Notes under the pieces: model-generated
Told to the model about the DNA's origin: nothing
The model's input: only the letters and a program-made list of their open reading frames with translations
Database searches by the model: none
Assembly (NCBI GenBank): GCA_944322635.1
Contig: CALUPL010000111.1
Location: 1-64,000, forward strand
Source of the DNA: an uncultured Mailhella sp.
Lineage (GTDB): Bacteria > Desulfobacterota > Desulfovibrionia > Desulfovibrionales > Desulfovibrionaceae
Direction of reading: 5' to 3'
Length of the DNA stretch: 64,000 bases
Position numbers and translations under genes: made by a program
Shown: one piece after another, positions 7,971 to 18,565 of the stretch
Layout of the letters: every line of letters starts with the position of its first letter
Numbering within the stretch: the stretch's first letter is position 1

Positions 7971-10292
7971 ATGTTTTCCATAGATACTCTCGTTCAGCAC
8001 GAACGCATGTCCACGCAGGATCTGCTCATGGCCATCGGTGAGGCCGTGGCCCGTGGCGAAACGCAGTTCGAGATCCATGCGTCCGGTCAGCACGACATCG
8101 GCGGCCCGCTGTGGAACGCCGAAGGCCGCACCCTGCACTTCCATGTGACCAACCCCGGTCAGCGCGTGGGCTGCATGGGTCTCGACAACACCGAAATCGT
8201 GGTGGACGGTTCCGCCCCCGCCGACGTGGGCTGGCTCAACTCCGGCGCCCGCATCACCGTAAGAGGCGATGCCGGCGACACCGCCGGTCACTGCGCCGCT
8301 TCCGGCGTCATCTACATAGGCGGCCGTGCGGGCACCCGTACCGGCTCCCTCATGAAGCACGACCCCCTCTACCCCGAACCCGAACTGTGGATTCTCGACG
8401 GAACCGGCTCCTTCCCCTGTGAATTCATGGGCGGCGGCAAAATGGTGGTCTGCGGACTCGACACCCCCGAAGGCGCTTCCGTGCTCGGCGAGAGAGCCTG
8501 CGTGGGCATGGTGGGCGGCGTGGTCTATTTCCGCGGCAATCCCGGTTCCTACGCCGAAAACGACGTGGCCGTGCGCGATCTCGACGAAAACGACGTTGCC
8601 TTCCTTTCCGACGGCATGAAGGTTTTTCTGGCCGCGGTGAAGCGCGAAGACGCCCTTGCCGCGCTCAGCAACTGGAACGAATGGCGCAAGCTCGTTCCCG
8701 CCAGAAGCAGCGACAAGAAGAACCGCATGAGCGTTTCCGCCTACCGCGCCGAAAACTGGGTGAAGGGCGGCATTTTCAGCGACGTGGTGAAGGACGACTT
8801 CCGCGTGAACGGACTTGTGGAACGCGGCGACTTCCGCCTGCGCGTGCCCGTATGGGACAACGCCGCCACGGCCGCTCCCTGCGAACACGCCTGCCCGGCG
8901 CACATTCCCACGCAGAAGCGCTACAACCTGCTGCGCGAAGGCCGCACGGAAGAAGCGCTCCGCCTCGTTCTGGATTATTCCCCCTTCCCCGGCTCGGTAT
9001 GCGGCAGCGTGTGCCCCAACCCCTGCATGGATGCCTGCACCCGCGGATGCCTCATCGACTCGCCCATTCAGATAGGTCCCCTCGGCCTTGAATCCGCCTC
9101 CCTCACCGTGGAAAAGCCTTCCGTGCGCACCGGAAAGAAGGTGGCCGTCATAGGCTCCGGCGTGGCCGGTCTTTCCGCCGCGTGGCAGCTGGCCAGAAAG
9201 GGCCACGACGTCACCGTGTACGAAGCCGATTCCGTGGTGGGCGGCAAAATAGAGCAGGTCATTCCCCGCGAACGCCTGAACCACGACCTTCTCACCTCGG
9301 AAATAGCCCGCATCGAAAAGATGGGCGTTTCCTTCGTGACCTCCTGCCGAGTGGACGGCGACAAGTTCGCCGCCCTTCGCAGGGAAAACGACGCCGTCAT
9401 CGTGGCCGTGGGCGGCACCAGGGCCAGAATGTTCAACTGGCCCGGCAAGGAACGCATCATAGGCGGCATCGACTACCTGAAGGCCGTGAACAAGGGCGAA
9501 CATCCCGCCACGGGCAAGAACGTCATCGTCATAGGCTGCGGCAACGCGGGCATGGACGCCGCGGCCGGCGCCTACGCCGAAGGCGCGGAACACGTCACGT
9601 GCGTGGACGTGCAGAAGCCCGCCGCCTTTGAAAAGGAAATAGCCCACATCGAATCTCTGGGCGGAAAGCTCGTATGGCCCTTCATGACCAGCAGGATCAC
9701 GGAAGAAGGCATCTGGGACGACAAGGGCCGTCTTGTTCCCGGCGACATGGTCATCATCACCATCGGCGACGAACCGGAAATCGACTTCCTGCCCGAGGGC
9801 GTGCGCACCTTCCGCGGAAGCTGGGTGGTGCCGGATGAGAACATGAGCATTCTTCCCGGCGTGTTCGCCGCAGGCGACGTGGTGAAGCCCGGCCTTCTGG
9901 TTTCCGCCATCGGCTCCGGCGCCCGCGCGGCCGAAGCGGCCCACGCCTACATGACGGGACGCCCCCTGCGCGAAGCCGACAGGCGCGACACGGCATCCTC
10001 CCGCCTCAGCCTCGAATACTTCTCGCGCGTGCACAAGGAAGATCTGCCCTCCCCGGCCGAGGACTACTACCGCTGCGTGAGCTGCGGCTCCTGCCGCGAC
10101 TGCGGCATGTGTCTGCAATCCTGCCCCGAAAAGGCCATTTCCCGCGTGGAAATGGACGGACACTTCGCCTACGTGTCCGATCCCGAACGCTGCATTGGCT
10201 GCGGCGTGTGCGCGGGCGTGTGCCCCTGCGGCGTGTGGACCATGCAGAAAAACACGGAAATGACCTTCCCCGTGCCGTCTGTTACGGCCTGA
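7971..10292 (+). CDS. Glutamate synthase GXGXG domain fused to NADPH-type oxidoreductase subunit
   Basis: 773 residues. About 1-240 form the GXGXG beta-helix domain normally at the C-terminus of GltB. About 300-670 resemble the GltD small subunit: Cys-rich Fe-S entry region (HACPAHIPTQ, GSVCPNPCMDAC), FAD-binding GSGVAGLSAAW and a second nucleotide-binding GCGNAGMDAA. The C-terminus adds two 4Fe-4S motifs (CGSCRDCGMCLQSC and CIGCGVCAGVCPC). It would feed electrons to the synthase subunit. The extra clusters suggest that ferredoxin could serve as partner as well as NADPH. The domain order is a fusion relative to classical GltB/GltD. Confidence 0.88.
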   Translation: MFSIDTLVQHERMSTQDLLMAIGEAVARGETQFEIHASGQHDIGGPLWNAEGRTLHFHVTNPGQRVGCMGLDNTEIVVDGSAPADVGWLNSGARITVRGDAGDTAGHCAASGVIYIGGRAGTRTGSLMKHDPLYPEPELWILDGTGSFPCEFMGGGKMVVCGLDTPEGASVLGERACVGMVGGVVYFRGNPGSYAENDVAVRDLDENDVAFLSDGMKVFLAAVKREDALAALSNWNEWRKLVPARSSDKKNRMSVSAYRAENWVKGGIFSDVVKDDFRVNGLVERGDFRLRVPVWDNAATAAPCEHACPAHIPTQKRYNLLREGRTEEALRLVLDYSPFPGSVCGSVCPNPCMDACTRGCLIDSPIQIGPLGLESASLTVEKPSVRTGKKVAVIGSGVAGLSAAWQLARKGHDVTVYEADSVVGGKIEQVIPRERLNHDLLTSEIARIEKMGVSFVTSCRVDGDKFAALRRENDAVIVAVGGTRARMFNWPGKERIIGGIDYLKAVNKGEHPATGKNVIVIGCGNAGMDAAAGAYAEGAEHVTCVDVQKPAAFEKEIAHIESLGGKLVWPFMTSRITEEGIWDDKGRLVPGDMVIITIGDEPEIDFLPEGVRTFRGSWVVPDENMSILPGVFAAGDVVKPGLLVSAIGSGARAAEAAHAYMTGRPLREADRRDTASSRLSLEYFSRVHKEDLPSPAEDYYRCVSCGSCRDCGMCLQSCPEKAISRVEMDGHFAYVSDPERCIGCGVCAGVCPCGVWTMQKNTEMTFPVPSVTA

Positions 10293-10343
10293 TCCCCTTT
10301 CGATTGCAACCTGTCCGGCCCCGCCGGACAACTGGAGAACATA

Positions 10344-11585
10344 ATGCGCAGCATCAACAGCGCCTACGCGGGCCTTTCCGGCAGCTACCTCTTCAGCGAG
10401 GTCGCCCGCAGGGTTCGCGTGTACAAGGAAAAACACCCCGAGGCCGACGTCATCAGCCTCGGCATAGGCGACGTGTCCCAGCCGCTGGTTCCCGCCGTCA
10501 TCGAGGCCCTGCACAAGGCCGTGGACGAAATGGGCCGGGCCGAAACCTTCCGCGGCTACGGCCCGGAACAGGGCTATGCCTTCCTCCGCGAGGCCATTCT
10601 CAGGCACGACTATCTCTCCCGCGGCGTTTCGCTCGACGCCGATGAAATCTTCATCAGCGACGGCGCCAAGAGCGACGTGGGCAACTTTCAGGAGCTTTTC
10701 GGCAACGACGCCGTCATAGCCCTCACCGATCCCGTCTATCCCGTCTATGAGGATTCCAACGCCATGGCGGGCCGCGGCGGCGTGCATGAAAACGGCCGCT
10801 GGAGCTCCATAGTGTATCTTCCCTGCACCAGGGAAAACAACTTCCATCCGGCGCTTCCCGAAAAGCGCGTCGATGTGGTGTACCTGTGCAGCCCCAACAA
10901 CCCCACCGGCACGGTGCTGAACCGCGAAGAGCTTGAAAAGTGGGTGAACTACGCCCGCGAAAACGACTCGCTCATCATGTTCGACGCCGCCTACGAAGCC
11001 TTTGTGCGCGACGAGTCCATTCCCCGCAGCATCTACGAAATCCCCGGTGCTGAGGAAGTGGCCGTGGAGTTCCGCTCCCTCTCCAAGACCGCCGGCTTCA
11101 CGGGCCTTCGCTGCGGCTACGCCGTGGTGCCCAAAAAGCTTACGGCCCGCACGGCAGACGGCACCGTTCTGCACCTGCACGACATGTGGCTGCGCCGCCA
11201 GTGCACCAAATACAACGGCTGCCCCTACATCGTGCAGAGAGCCGCCGAAGCCGCCTTCATGGAACCGGCCAGAACTCAGATGAAGGACGTTCTCGCCGTT
11301 TATCAGGGCAACGCCGACATGATGCTCAAAACCTGCGCCAAGCTCGGTCTTGAAGCCTTCGGCGGCGTGCATTCCCCCTATGTGTGGCTCAGAACCCCGG
11401 GCGGCATGGATTCGTGGTCCTTCTTCGACCTGCTGCTCGAAAAGGCCGCCGTCGTGTGCACGCCGGGCGTGGGCTTCGGCGCCAGCGGCGAAGGGTACGT
11501 GCGTCTTACGGCCTTCAACACTCCTTCCCTTACCAAAGCGGCGCTCGAACGCCTCGAAAGCGTGCTTTCCGGCGTTCGGAGCTGA
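10344..11585 (+). CDS. dapL: LL-diaminopimelate aminotransferase
   Basis: A 413-residue PLP-dependent class I/II aminotransferase that makes LL-diaminopimelate directly from tetrahydrodipicolinate and glutamate, for lysine and peptidoglycan. The length fits DapL (about 410). Motifs seen: [11 protein letters not shown] near the N-terminus, [10 protein letters not shown], and the PLP lysine in [10 protein letters not shown]. It lies 51 bases after the glutamate synthase reductase gene, so it probably shares the transcript; glutamate is its amino donor. Confidence 0.9.
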   Translation: MRSINSAYAGLSGSYLFSEVARRVRVYKEKHPEADVISLGIGDVSQPLVPAVIEALHKAVDEMGRAETFRGYGPEQGYAFLREAILRHDYLSRGVSLDADEIFISDGAKSDVGNFQELFGNDAVIALTDPVYPVYEDSNAMAGRGGVHENGRWSSIVYLPCTRENNFHPALPEKRVDVVYLCSPNNPTGTVLNREELEKWVNYARENDSLIMFDAAYEAFVRDESIPRSIYEIPGAEEVAVEFRSLSKTAGFTGLRCGYAVVPKKLTARTADGTVLHLHDMWLRRQCTKYNGCPYIVQRAAEAAFMEPARTQMKDVLAVYQGNADMMLKTCAKLGLEAFGGVHSPYVWLRTPGGMDSWSFFDLLLEKAAVVCTPGVGFGASGEGYVRLTAFNTPSLTKAALERLESVLSGVRS

Positions 11586-11598
11586 CGCTCCGCTTCCA

Positions 11599-11627
11599 CC
11601 GGACGCGGGTGCGGCCCCCGCGTCCGG
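11599..11627 (+). terminator. Strong hairpin after dapL
   Basis: A perfect 11-bp GC stem (11599-11609 with 11617-11627) and 7-base loop. No T run follows, so it may stabilise the mRNA end rather than terminate. Confidence 0.45.
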
Positions 11628-11697
11628 CCATCCGACAGCGAACTTCGTCCTGCCGGCAACTTTTTCACGGGCGGCAAACGCCCCACGGATCACTCCC

Positions 11698-13284
11698 ATG
11701 TCCGACCACGACTTCACTCCCTCCTCGTTCGAACCTTATCTGGACAGCCTGCGTCACATCGTGCACTGCCTTGAACCGGGCCTTCCCTTCCGGGAAGTGC
11801 TGCGCCGCGTACTCGGCGCTCTTGCCGGAGACATGCCCTTCGAGCGCCCCCACATCGTGGTACAGAATCCGGAAAACGGCAGCCTTCACCTGTCCATGGC
11901 CGAGGGACAGACCTCCGTTCCCCACCTCACCTACGCCCCGGGCAAGGGCATTACGGGACAGGTGTTCGCTTCGGGCAAGCCCATCATCGTGGACTGTATG
12001 AAAAGCCACCCCGACTTTCTGAACCGCCTTTTCGAACGCAGCGAAGAACAGCTCCGCACTCTCGCCTTCATATGCGTACCCGTGACCACGCAGGAACGCT
12101 CCGGCGAACCGGGTTCCGGCCGCGTCACCGTAGGCACGCTCAGCGTGGATACCCCCATGGCCGATCACGAAATTCTGCTGCTGCGCTGCCGCCTGCTGGA
12201 AGTCGTGGCCGCACTCGTGGGGCATCAGGTGGCCTGCCTGCAGGAAGACATGGTGCGCCAGGCCACGCACTACACCAGACAGGACGACAGACCCCTGCCT
12301 TCCGTGCTTCAGGCCATGCCCTCCATCGTGGTGCTTTCCAAGTCCATGAACCATGTGCTGCATCACGTGGCGCAGGTGGCACCAAGTCAGACCACCGTGC
12401 TTCTGCGCGGCGAATCCGGTTCCGGCAAGGAACTCATGGCCTCGGCCATTCATCAGTGCAGCGCCAGAGCCTCCCGCCCGTTCATACGCCTCAACTGCGC
12501 CGCCCTTCCCGCCGATCTCGTGGAAGGCGAACTGTTCGGCTGGCAGAAGGGTGCCTTTACCGGAGCCCAGCAGGCAAGGCGCGGCGTGTTCGAACAGGCC
12601 GACACCGGCACGCTCTTTCTCGACGAAATAGGCGATCTGTCGCTTCCCGCCCAGGCCAAGGTGCTGCGCGCCATTCAGGAACGCGAAATCGTGCGGCTCG
12701 GCAGCGAACGCCCCATCAAGGTTGACGTGAGACTCATATGCGCCACGCATCAGCCTCTGGAAAAACTGGTGGAACAGGGACTGTTCCGTGAGGATCTTTA
12801 TTACCGCATCAACGTGTTTCCCCTCTTCCTGCCGCCGCTTCGCGACAGAAAGGACGACATCCTGCCCCTTGCGGAACATTTCCTGCATCTTTTCTCCCGC
12901 AGCTACGGCCGCCCGGCCAAGCGGCTTTCCCCGCAGGCCGCCGACGCCCTGCTCGCCTGGCACTGGCCCGGCAACGTGCGCGAACTGCAGAACGCCATGG
13001 AACGCGCCGTGCTGCTCTGCGAAGGCGACCTCGTATGCCCCTGCCATCTGCCCCCGTCCCTGCGCCCCGTTGACATGGACGACACTCCCCGGGAAACGGG
13101 CAGGCATCCCATGGGCTTCCATGAGGAAGTGGGACAGCTTGAAAAAAAGCGTCTGGAAGAGGCCCTCGTTCGCAGTCACGGCAACATTCATCAGGCTGCG
13201 CGCGACATCGACATCACCTACCGCATCTTCTATTACAAAATGAAGAAATACGGCATCGACTACCGGCGCTATCTTTCCCGGTAG
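11698..13284 (+). CDS. NifA-like sigma-54-dependent activator (GAF-AAA+-Fis)
   Basis: 528 residues. An N-terminal GAF-type sensory domain (about 20-190) is followed by an AAA+ domain with Walker A GESGSGKE, the sigma-54-contacting GAFTGA loop, and FLDEIGDL. A Fis-type helix-turn-helix (NIHQAARDIDITYRIFYY) closes the protein. It lacks a receiver domain, so it is not a response regulator. Its position at the end of the glutamine synthetase/glutamate synthase block and the sigma-54 promoter of glnN make it the natural candidate to activate glnN. The effector is unknown. The ATG at 11698 has no strong ribosome-binding site, but it starts the recognisable domain. Confidence 0.88.
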   Translation: MSDHDFTPSSFEPYLDSLRHIVHCLEPGLPFREVLRRVLGALAGDMPFERPHIVVQNPENGSLHLSMAEGQTSVPHLTYAPGKGITGQVFASGKPIIVDCMKSHPDFLNRLFERSEEQLRTLAFICVPVTTQERSGEPGSGRVTVGTLSVDTPMADHEILLLRCRLLEVVAALVGHQVACLQEDMVRQATHYTRQDDRPLPSVLQAMPSIVVLSKSMNHVLHHVAQVAPSQTTVLLRGESGSGKELMASAIHQCSARASRPFIRLNCAALPADLVEGELFGWQKGAFTGAQQARRGVFEQADTGTLFLDEIGDLSLPAQAKVLRAIQEREIVRLGSERPIKVDVRLICATHQPLEKLVEQGLFREDLYYRINVFPLFLPPLRDRKDDILPLAEHFLHLFSRSYGRPAKRLSPQAADALLAWHWPGNVRELQNAMERAVLLCEGDLVCPCHLPPSLRPVDMDDTPRETGRHPMGFHEEVGQLEKKRLEEALVRSHGNIHQAARDIDITYRIFYYKMKKYGIDYRRYLSR

Positions 13285-13353
13285 CGGACGCTTTCCGTCA
13301 CGCTTGTCGCAATCGCCCTGCCTTACCCGCGTTTACCCGCTTCTCTCCTTACC

Positions 13354-13396
13354 GGCGACGGCTCCTTCCCTCACAACGGGAGCCGTCGCCTCTTTT
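13354..13396 (+). terminator. Terminator after the NifA-like gene
   Basis: A perfect 12-bp stem (13354-13365 with 13379-13390), 13-base loop, then TCTTTT. Confidence 0.8.
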
Positions 13397-13450
13397 CGTT
13401 CCGGGCGCAAAGTCCGCCGTCCTTTTCCCGCCGCCTCCCCCCGACGGACA

Positions 13451-13479
13451 TTGAAAAAGCCTCTTCGCCGGGGTATAGG
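13451..13479 (+). promoter_or_regulatory. Sigma-70-type promoter upstream of the DUF1992 gene
   Basis: TTGAAA, 17-bp spacer, TATAGG; 27 bases before the ATG. Confidence 0.6.
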
Positions 13480-13505
13480 AAAACGGTATCGCAAGGGAGG
13501 ACAGC

Positions 13506-13904
13506 ATGGCGGAAAGTTTCCTGCATTTCATGGCCGATCAGGCCGAACGCCGCATTCGGGAGGCTCAGAAGCAAGGAGCCTTCGATCATCTTCCCGGCGA
13601 AGGCAAGCCCCTCAATCTCGAAGACGACAGCGCCGTGCCGGAAGAACTGCGCATGGCCTACAAGGTACTCAAAAACTCGGGGTATCTGCCTCCGGAACTG
13701 GCGGAACGCAAGGAAATAAACACCATTCTCGACCTGCTTGAGCACTGCGAGGAGGGCGCCGAAAAGGTGCGTCAGATGCAGAAGCTCGACGTCATTCTCC
13801 TGCGTATGAAAAGCCGCCGCCGCTCCGTTGCCATAGACGAACATGATCCCTATTATGAAAACGTGGTGCGCCGCGTCACCGTTCTGAAAAAGGGCCGGCG
13901 CTGA
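13506..13904 (+). CDS. DUF1992 family protein
   Basis: A 132-residue cytoplasmic protein matching the DUF1992 (DnaJ-C28-like) family: the N-terminal pattern ADQAERRIREAQKQGAFD and LPGEGKPL is characteristic. The role of the family is not established. The start has AGGGAGG upstream. It stands alone with its own promoter, 53 bases before uvrA, and may be co-transcribed with it. Confidence 0.85.
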   Translation: MAESFLHFMADQAERRIREAQKQGAFDHLPGEGKPLNLEDDSAVPEELRMAYKVLKNSGYLPPELAERKEINTILDLLEHCEEGAEKVRQMQKLDVILLRMKSRRRSVAIDEHDPYYENVVRRVTVLKKGRR

Positions 13905-13957
13905 ACCGGCGTCTTTTCGGGCGGCCTTCCGCCACGCCGAGAACAACAAGGACAACC

Positions 13958-16873
13958 ATGACCCCCAGAAAAACAGAGGGCCCCTGCATTCATATCGAAG
14001 GAGCCCGCCAGCACAATCTCAAAAACGTCAACGTCGATATTCCCCGCGACAAGCTCGTGGTGGTGTGCGGCCCCTCAGGCTCGGGCAAGTCCACTCTCGC
14101 CTTCGACATCGTATATGCCGAGGGACAGCGCCGCTACGTGGAATCGCTTTCCACCTACGCCAGAATGTTCCTGCCCAAAATGGACAAGCCTCTGGTGGAC
14201 AAGATTGAAGGACTCTCTCCGGCCATTTCCCTGGAACAGCAGACCACCGCGCACAACCCCCGTTCCACCGTGGGCACGGTGACGGAGGTTTACGACTTTC
14301 TGCGCGTGTTCTTCGCCAGGCTCGGCAAGGTGTACTGTCCGCACTGCGGCGCTCCCATAGAAGCCCGCGCTTCGGACGAAATCATTGCCGACATCATGAA
14401 CATGCCCGAAGGCGAGCGCATCATGCTCATGGCTCCCCTCGTGGAGCTGCAGAAAGGCACGCACGCCGACAGGTTCAAGAAGCTGCGCGCCGAAGGCTTC
14501 GTGCGCGTGCGCGTGGCCACGCTCGGCGAAGAGGCGCAGATATACAATCTGGACGAAGTGCCCGCCCTCGACAAGAACAAGAAGCACAGCATAGATCTCG
14601 TGGTGGACCGCCTCGTCATCAAGGACGACATGCGCACGCGCCTTGCCGACTCCGTGGAACTGGCCCTGCGCTACGGCAAGGGCCGCGTCATCGTAAGCGT
14701 GCCCGGCAGGCCCGACATCGTTCATTCCACGGAATCCGTGTGCCCGAAGTGCCATGTGACCGCGCCCATTCCCTCGCCGCAGCTTTTTTCCTTCAACAGC
14801 CCTCAGGGCGCGTGCCCCCAGTGCCTAGGCATAGGCACGGTGGTGGCCTTCGACGAGGGACTCATTGCCCCGGACGAATCGCTTTCCCTAAGAAAGGGCG
14901 CGCTTGCTCCCTTCTCCTCGCCCTACTTCATGGCCAAAATAGGCAAGGCCCTCGAAGCGCTCGGAGAGCGTCAGGGCTTTACCATGGACACGCCGCTCAA
15001 GGACTTTTCCGACAAGGCCAGAAAAGCGCTCTTCAACGGCGAGGCTGGCGGCATCACCCGCACGGGAAGCCTGCGCCGCAACTTCATGGGCGGCACGAGC
15101 CTCAACCGCGACGAAACTGCCGAACCGCTTTCCACCTCGCACTGGCCCGGAGTCATGTACCTTCTTGAGCAGCGCATGAAGAGAGGCGACGCCTGGAGCG
15201 ACATTCTCAGCCGCTACAGCTACGAGGTGGAATGTCCCACCTGTCACGGCACCCGTCTCCGCAGAGAGGCTCTTTCCGTGCGCGTGAACGGACTCAACAT
15301 CGAGGAATTCTGCAATCTTTCCATCGAACGCGCCCTCGAATGGGTGAAAGGCCTCTCCTTTACCGGCCGCCACGCCCTCATTGCCGAGCCGCTCATCAAG
15401 GAACTCACCTTCCGCCTCGGCTTCATGGTGAACGTGGGACTCGAATACCTCACGCTCGGCCGCTCCATGGTCACGCTCTCCGGCGGCGAAGCCCAGCGCA
15501 TACGTCTGGCCTCACAGCTCGGTTCCGGTCTTGTGGGCGTGACATACGTGCTCGACGAGCCTTCCATCGGTCTGCACCCGCGCGACAACGAAAGGCTCAT
15601 ACGCACCCTGCGCAGCCTTCAGCAGCGGGGCAACACCGTGCTTGTGGTGGAACACGACGAGGCCACCATATGCGAGGCCGACACCGTGCTCGAAATGGGC
15701 CCCGGCTCCGGTTCTCAGGGCGGCGAACTCGTGTTTGCCGGCACGGTGAAGGAACTCATCAAGAACTCCGACACCCTCACCGCACGCTACCTGCGCGGCG
15801 ACCTCACCATTCCCGTGCCGGAAAGCCGGAGAAAATCCGACAAGTTCCTCACAATGCGCGGCGTGACCACCAACAACCTCAAGAACATCGACTGCGCCAT
15901 TCCTCTCGGCGTTCTCACCTGCGTGACCGGCGTGTCCGGTTCGGGCAAAAGCTCCCTCGTCATAGACACGCTCTACCGGCGCGTGGCACGTCACTGCGGC
16001 CTGCGCACCGAACAGCCCGGTCCCATGAAAGGCATGGAGGGACTCGAGCAGATAGAACGCATCGTGTCCATTGATCAGACGCCCATCGGCCGCACGCCGC
16101 GTTCCAATCCGGCCACCTACACCAAGGTGTTCGACGACATACGCAAGATTTTCGCCATGACGCCGGATGCCAAAAAGCGCGGCTACACGGCAAGCCGCTT
16201 CAGCTTCAACGTGTCAGGAGGCCGCTGCGAAACCTGCAAGGGCGACGGACAGATTCGCGTGGAAATGCATTTTCTGCCCGACATCTTCGTTACCTGCGAC
16301 GTGTGCAAGGGCCGCCGCTTCAACCGGGAAACCCTGGAAGTGCGCTACAAGGATCTGAACATCTCCGAAGTGCTCGACCTCACCGTGCACGAAGCCCGGG
16401 ATTTCTTCTCAAGCTACCCCGCGCTCGAACGCAGGCTCGGCGTGCTGGAAGATGTGGGTCTCGGCTACATACGCCTCGGACAGGCGGCCACCACGCTTTC
16501 CGGAGGCGAGGCCCAGCGCATCAAGATTTCCCGTGAACTCGGCAAGAAATCCCTGCCGCGCACCCTGTACATTCTCGACGAACCCACCACCGGCCTGCAC
16601 ATGCACGAGGTGGGCAAGCTCATCAACGTGCTGCATCGTCTCGTGGACCGCGGCGCCACCGTGGGGGTCATCGAGCACAACACCGACGTCATTCTCTCCG
16701 CCGACCACATTCTGGATCTCGGTCCCGGCGGCGGCGAAAACGGCGGCACCATCATCGCTTCCGGCACGCCCGAGGAAATCATGCGGAATCCCGCGTCCAT
16801 CACCGGAGCGTTTCTCATGGAAGAGCGGAAAAAGCGCCGCGACTTTCTGAACTCCATTCTCAGCGAGGCCTGA
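13958..16873 (+). CDS. uvrA: Excinuclease ABC subunit A
   Basis: A 971-residue DNA-damage recognition ATPase of nucleotide excision repair. It has two ABC modules: Walker [10 protein letters not shown] near residue 40 and GVSGSGKSS in the second half, each with the LSGGEAQRI signature. Zinc-finger Cys pairs are visible as [13 protein letters not shown] and CETCKGDG. Length and order are normal for UvrA. The next gene begins 3 bases after the stop, so they are translationally linked. Confidence 0.97.
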   Translation: MTPRKTEGPCIHIEGARQHNLKNVNVDIPRDKLVVVCGPSGSGKSTLAFDIVYAEGQRRYVESLSTYARMFLPKMDKPLVDKIEGLSPAISLEQQTTAHNPRSTVGTVTEVYDFLRVFFARLGKVYCPHCGAPIEARASDEIIADIMNMPEGERIMLMAPLVELQKGTHADRFKKLRAEGFVRVRVATLGEEAQIYNLDEVPALDKNKKHSIDLVVDRLVIKDDMRTRLADSVELALRYGKGRVIVSVPGRPDIVHSTESVCPKCHVTAPIPSPQLFSFNSPQGACPQCLGIGTVVAFDEGLIAPDESLSLRKGALAPFSSPYFMAKIGKALEALGERQGFTMDTPLKDFSDKARKALFNGEAGGITRTGSLRRNFMGGTSLNRDETAEPLSTSHWPGVMYLLEQRMKRGDAWSDILSRYSYEVECPTCHGTRLRREALSVRVNGLNIEEFCNLSIERALEWVKGLSFTGRHALIAEPLIKELTFRLGFMVNVGLEYLTLGRSMVTLSGGEAQRIRLASQLGSGLVGVTYVLDEPSIGLHPRDNERLIRTLRSLQQRGNTVLVVEHDEATICEADTVLEMGPGSGSQGGELVFAGTVKELIKNSDTLTARYLRGDLTIPVPESRRKSDKFLTMRGVTTNNLKNIDCAIPLGVLTCVTGVSGSGKSSLVIDTLYRRVARHCGLRTEQPGPMKGMEGLEQIERIVSIDQTPIGRTPRSNPATYTKVFDDIRKIFAMTPDAKKRGYTASRFSFNVSGGRCETCKGDGQIRVEMHFLPDIFVTCDVCKGRRFNRETLEVRYKDLNISEVLDLTVHEARDFFSSYPALERRLGVLEDVGLGYIRLGQAATTLSGGEAQRIKISRELGKKSLPRTLYILDEPTTGLHMHEVGKLINVLHRLVDRGATVGVIEHNTDVILSADHILDLGPGGGENGGTIIASGTPEEIMRNPASITGAFLMEERKKRRDFLNSILSEA

Positions 16874-16875
16874 CC

Positions 16876-18366
16876 ATGAAACTCCGTCTCCTCCTTCTGA
16901 CAGCAATGGCTCTGTTCTCTTCCATGCCGGCACAGGCCCGCCCCGTTTCCGTGGTGCTGTATCCGGCGGGAGCCCTCGTCACGGAGGAGGAGACCATACG
17001 GCCGGAAGGGGGGAACATCGTGCTCCGCCTTCCGGCCGGAGCCGATGAAGGAAGTCTGGAATTTTCCCTCGCAAAGGGCACGGCGGAGGGCTGGACTGCC
17101 GAAATGCGGAAAGGAGAACTCCCGTCCGGCGTGGACGGACTACGCCGTGAGCTGAACGCCCTGGACGACGAAGCCGCCCTTCTCAGGGCAAGACGGGAGA
17201 ATCTGACCTATGAAAGACAGTTCCAAAGCCTTCGGAAGTCTCCCGTCTCCGATGAGGCCGGTCGGGAAACACAGGAGAAAAATCTCGCGGCAAGGCTGGA
17301 AGAAATCGCCGTGAAGGATGCCTCCCTTGCCGCCTCGCTGCGCGACCTTGCCGCCAGGCGCAAGTCGCTTGAGCAGAGGCTGGAAGAACTGGGCGGCCGG
17401 AACGACGGCATGATCGAATGCACGCTTCACACGTCGGGCACGGGCACGGAACCCGTGCCCGTGCGCTGGTCGTATTATCTGAACGACGCGGGCTGGCAGC
17501 CGCGCTACCTCGTCAGGGCCGAGCAGGACGAGGGCAAAGTGGTCATCGCCATGGAAGCCGTGCTCAGGCAGGGCAGCGGCGCAGACTGGAACGACGTGGC
17601 CGTAACCCTTTCCTCCACCGAAGATTTCCGCAGCGTCACGCCGCCTCCCCTTCCCGAATGGATCATGGGCGGCGAAAACGTCAGAGCCGCAAAAAGCATG
17701 AATCTCATGGCCGCCCGGGCGGCTGCAGGCAACGACGAGGCCATGCCGGCCGGAGCTTCCGTGCTGTCCCATGCCTCGGGTCTGCGCTGGAACCTGGGCA
17801 GAGTGAACGTGCCTGCCGGAGCGCGCGCCGCAAGACCCGTGGATTCCCACGAATTCGAAGCGTCCTTCTTCCGCCTTGTCCGCCCCACGGAAGACGGCAG
17901 AGCCTGGATTACGGCCGTGCTCGACGAAGAATCCCTGCCGCTTCTGCCCGCAGGACAGGCCGCTTTCATGGTGGATGGAACGGAAAACGCGCGCGGCGTT
18001 CTGCGCACGACGCCGGGGGACCGCCGGCTTTCCTTCGGCGTGGACCAGCTTGTCACGGTAAAGAAGCACGAATTGCCCGCCGATAACACGGAAGCTCCCG
18101 CGGGAGGAAAGGTTGAAGTGCGGCACTGGAGAGCGGACATTTTCAACGGGCACGACAAGCCCGTGGAGGTTCGCGCGGAAGCAGCCGCTCCCATTCTGCG
18201 GAATGCGCGCATGAGCGCAAAAGCCAAAAGCCGTCCCGCTGCGGACTTCAATGAAGAACTTTCCCTCTATGAATGGCGTCTGGAAATTCCCGCGCGCAAA
18301 ACGTCGAGCATAACCCATGAGGTAACCGTCATCACTCCGGCCGACGCCTCCGCGGTCTCAAAGTGA
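16876..18366 (+). CDS. Secreted DUF4139 (mucoidy-inhibitor-A-like) protein
   Basis: 496 residues with a Sec signal peptide cleaved after AQA near residue 22. The region 80-175 is charged and predicted coiled coil. It is followed by a DUF4139-type beta domain starting at VRWSYYLNDAGWQPRYLVRA. Related proteins are annotated as mucoidy inhibitor A, but their biochemical role is not known. It is placed directly after uvrA with a 2-base gap, an unexpected pairing that may only reflect transcript economy. Confidence 0.75.
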   Translation: MKLRLLLLTAMALFSSMPAQARPVSVVLYPAGALVTEEETIRPEGGNIVLRLPAGADEGSLEFSLAKGTAEGWTAEMRKGELPSGVDGLRRELNALDDEAALLRARRENLTYERQFQSLRKSPVSDEAGRETQEKNLAARLEEIAVKDASLAASLRDLAARRKSLEQRLEELGGRNDGMIECTLHTSGTGTEPVPVRWSYYLNDAGWQPRYLVRAEQDEGKVVIAMEAVLRQGSGADWNDVAVTLSSTEDFRSVTPPPLPEWIMGGENVRAAKSMNLMAARAAAGNDEAMPAGASVLSHASGLRWNLGRVNVPAGARAARPVDSHEFEASFFRLVRPTEDGRAWITAVLDEESLPLLPAGQAAFMVDGTENARGVLRTTPGDRRLSFGVDQLVTVKKHELPADNTEAPAGGKVEVRHWRADIFNGHDKPVEVRAEAAAPILRNARMSAKAKSRPAADFNEELSLYEWRLEIPARKTSSITHEVTVITPADASAVSK

Positions 18367-18472
18367 CGCGCGAAACTTTTGCCCGCCGCGCCTTCAAGTC
18401 TCCTTTGCGGACACGGCGGCGAACAGGCGCCGGAGTTCGAGCGGAAGGGCTGCGTCCCCGGCTTTTCGGGCA

Positions 18473-18502
18473 TTGACAAGTGTTTTCCCGGAAGGGTATC
18501 TT
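18473..18502 (+). promoter_or_regulatory. Sigma-70-type promoter upstream of ricT
   Basis: TTGACA, 18-bp spacer, TATCTT. Confidence 0.6.
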
Positions 18503-18565
18503 TCACAGGATTCCCAGCGGGCCATGCCCGCCTTTTTTCATCCTCAAAAATTTTCTCATTCTCTT

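Noticed and set aside
7950-11717. A 1255-codon open frame on the minus strand opposite the glutamate synthase and dapL genes
   Set aside because: It mirrors the GC-rich third positions of real plus-strand genes, is Gly/Ala/His-rich and shows no domain.
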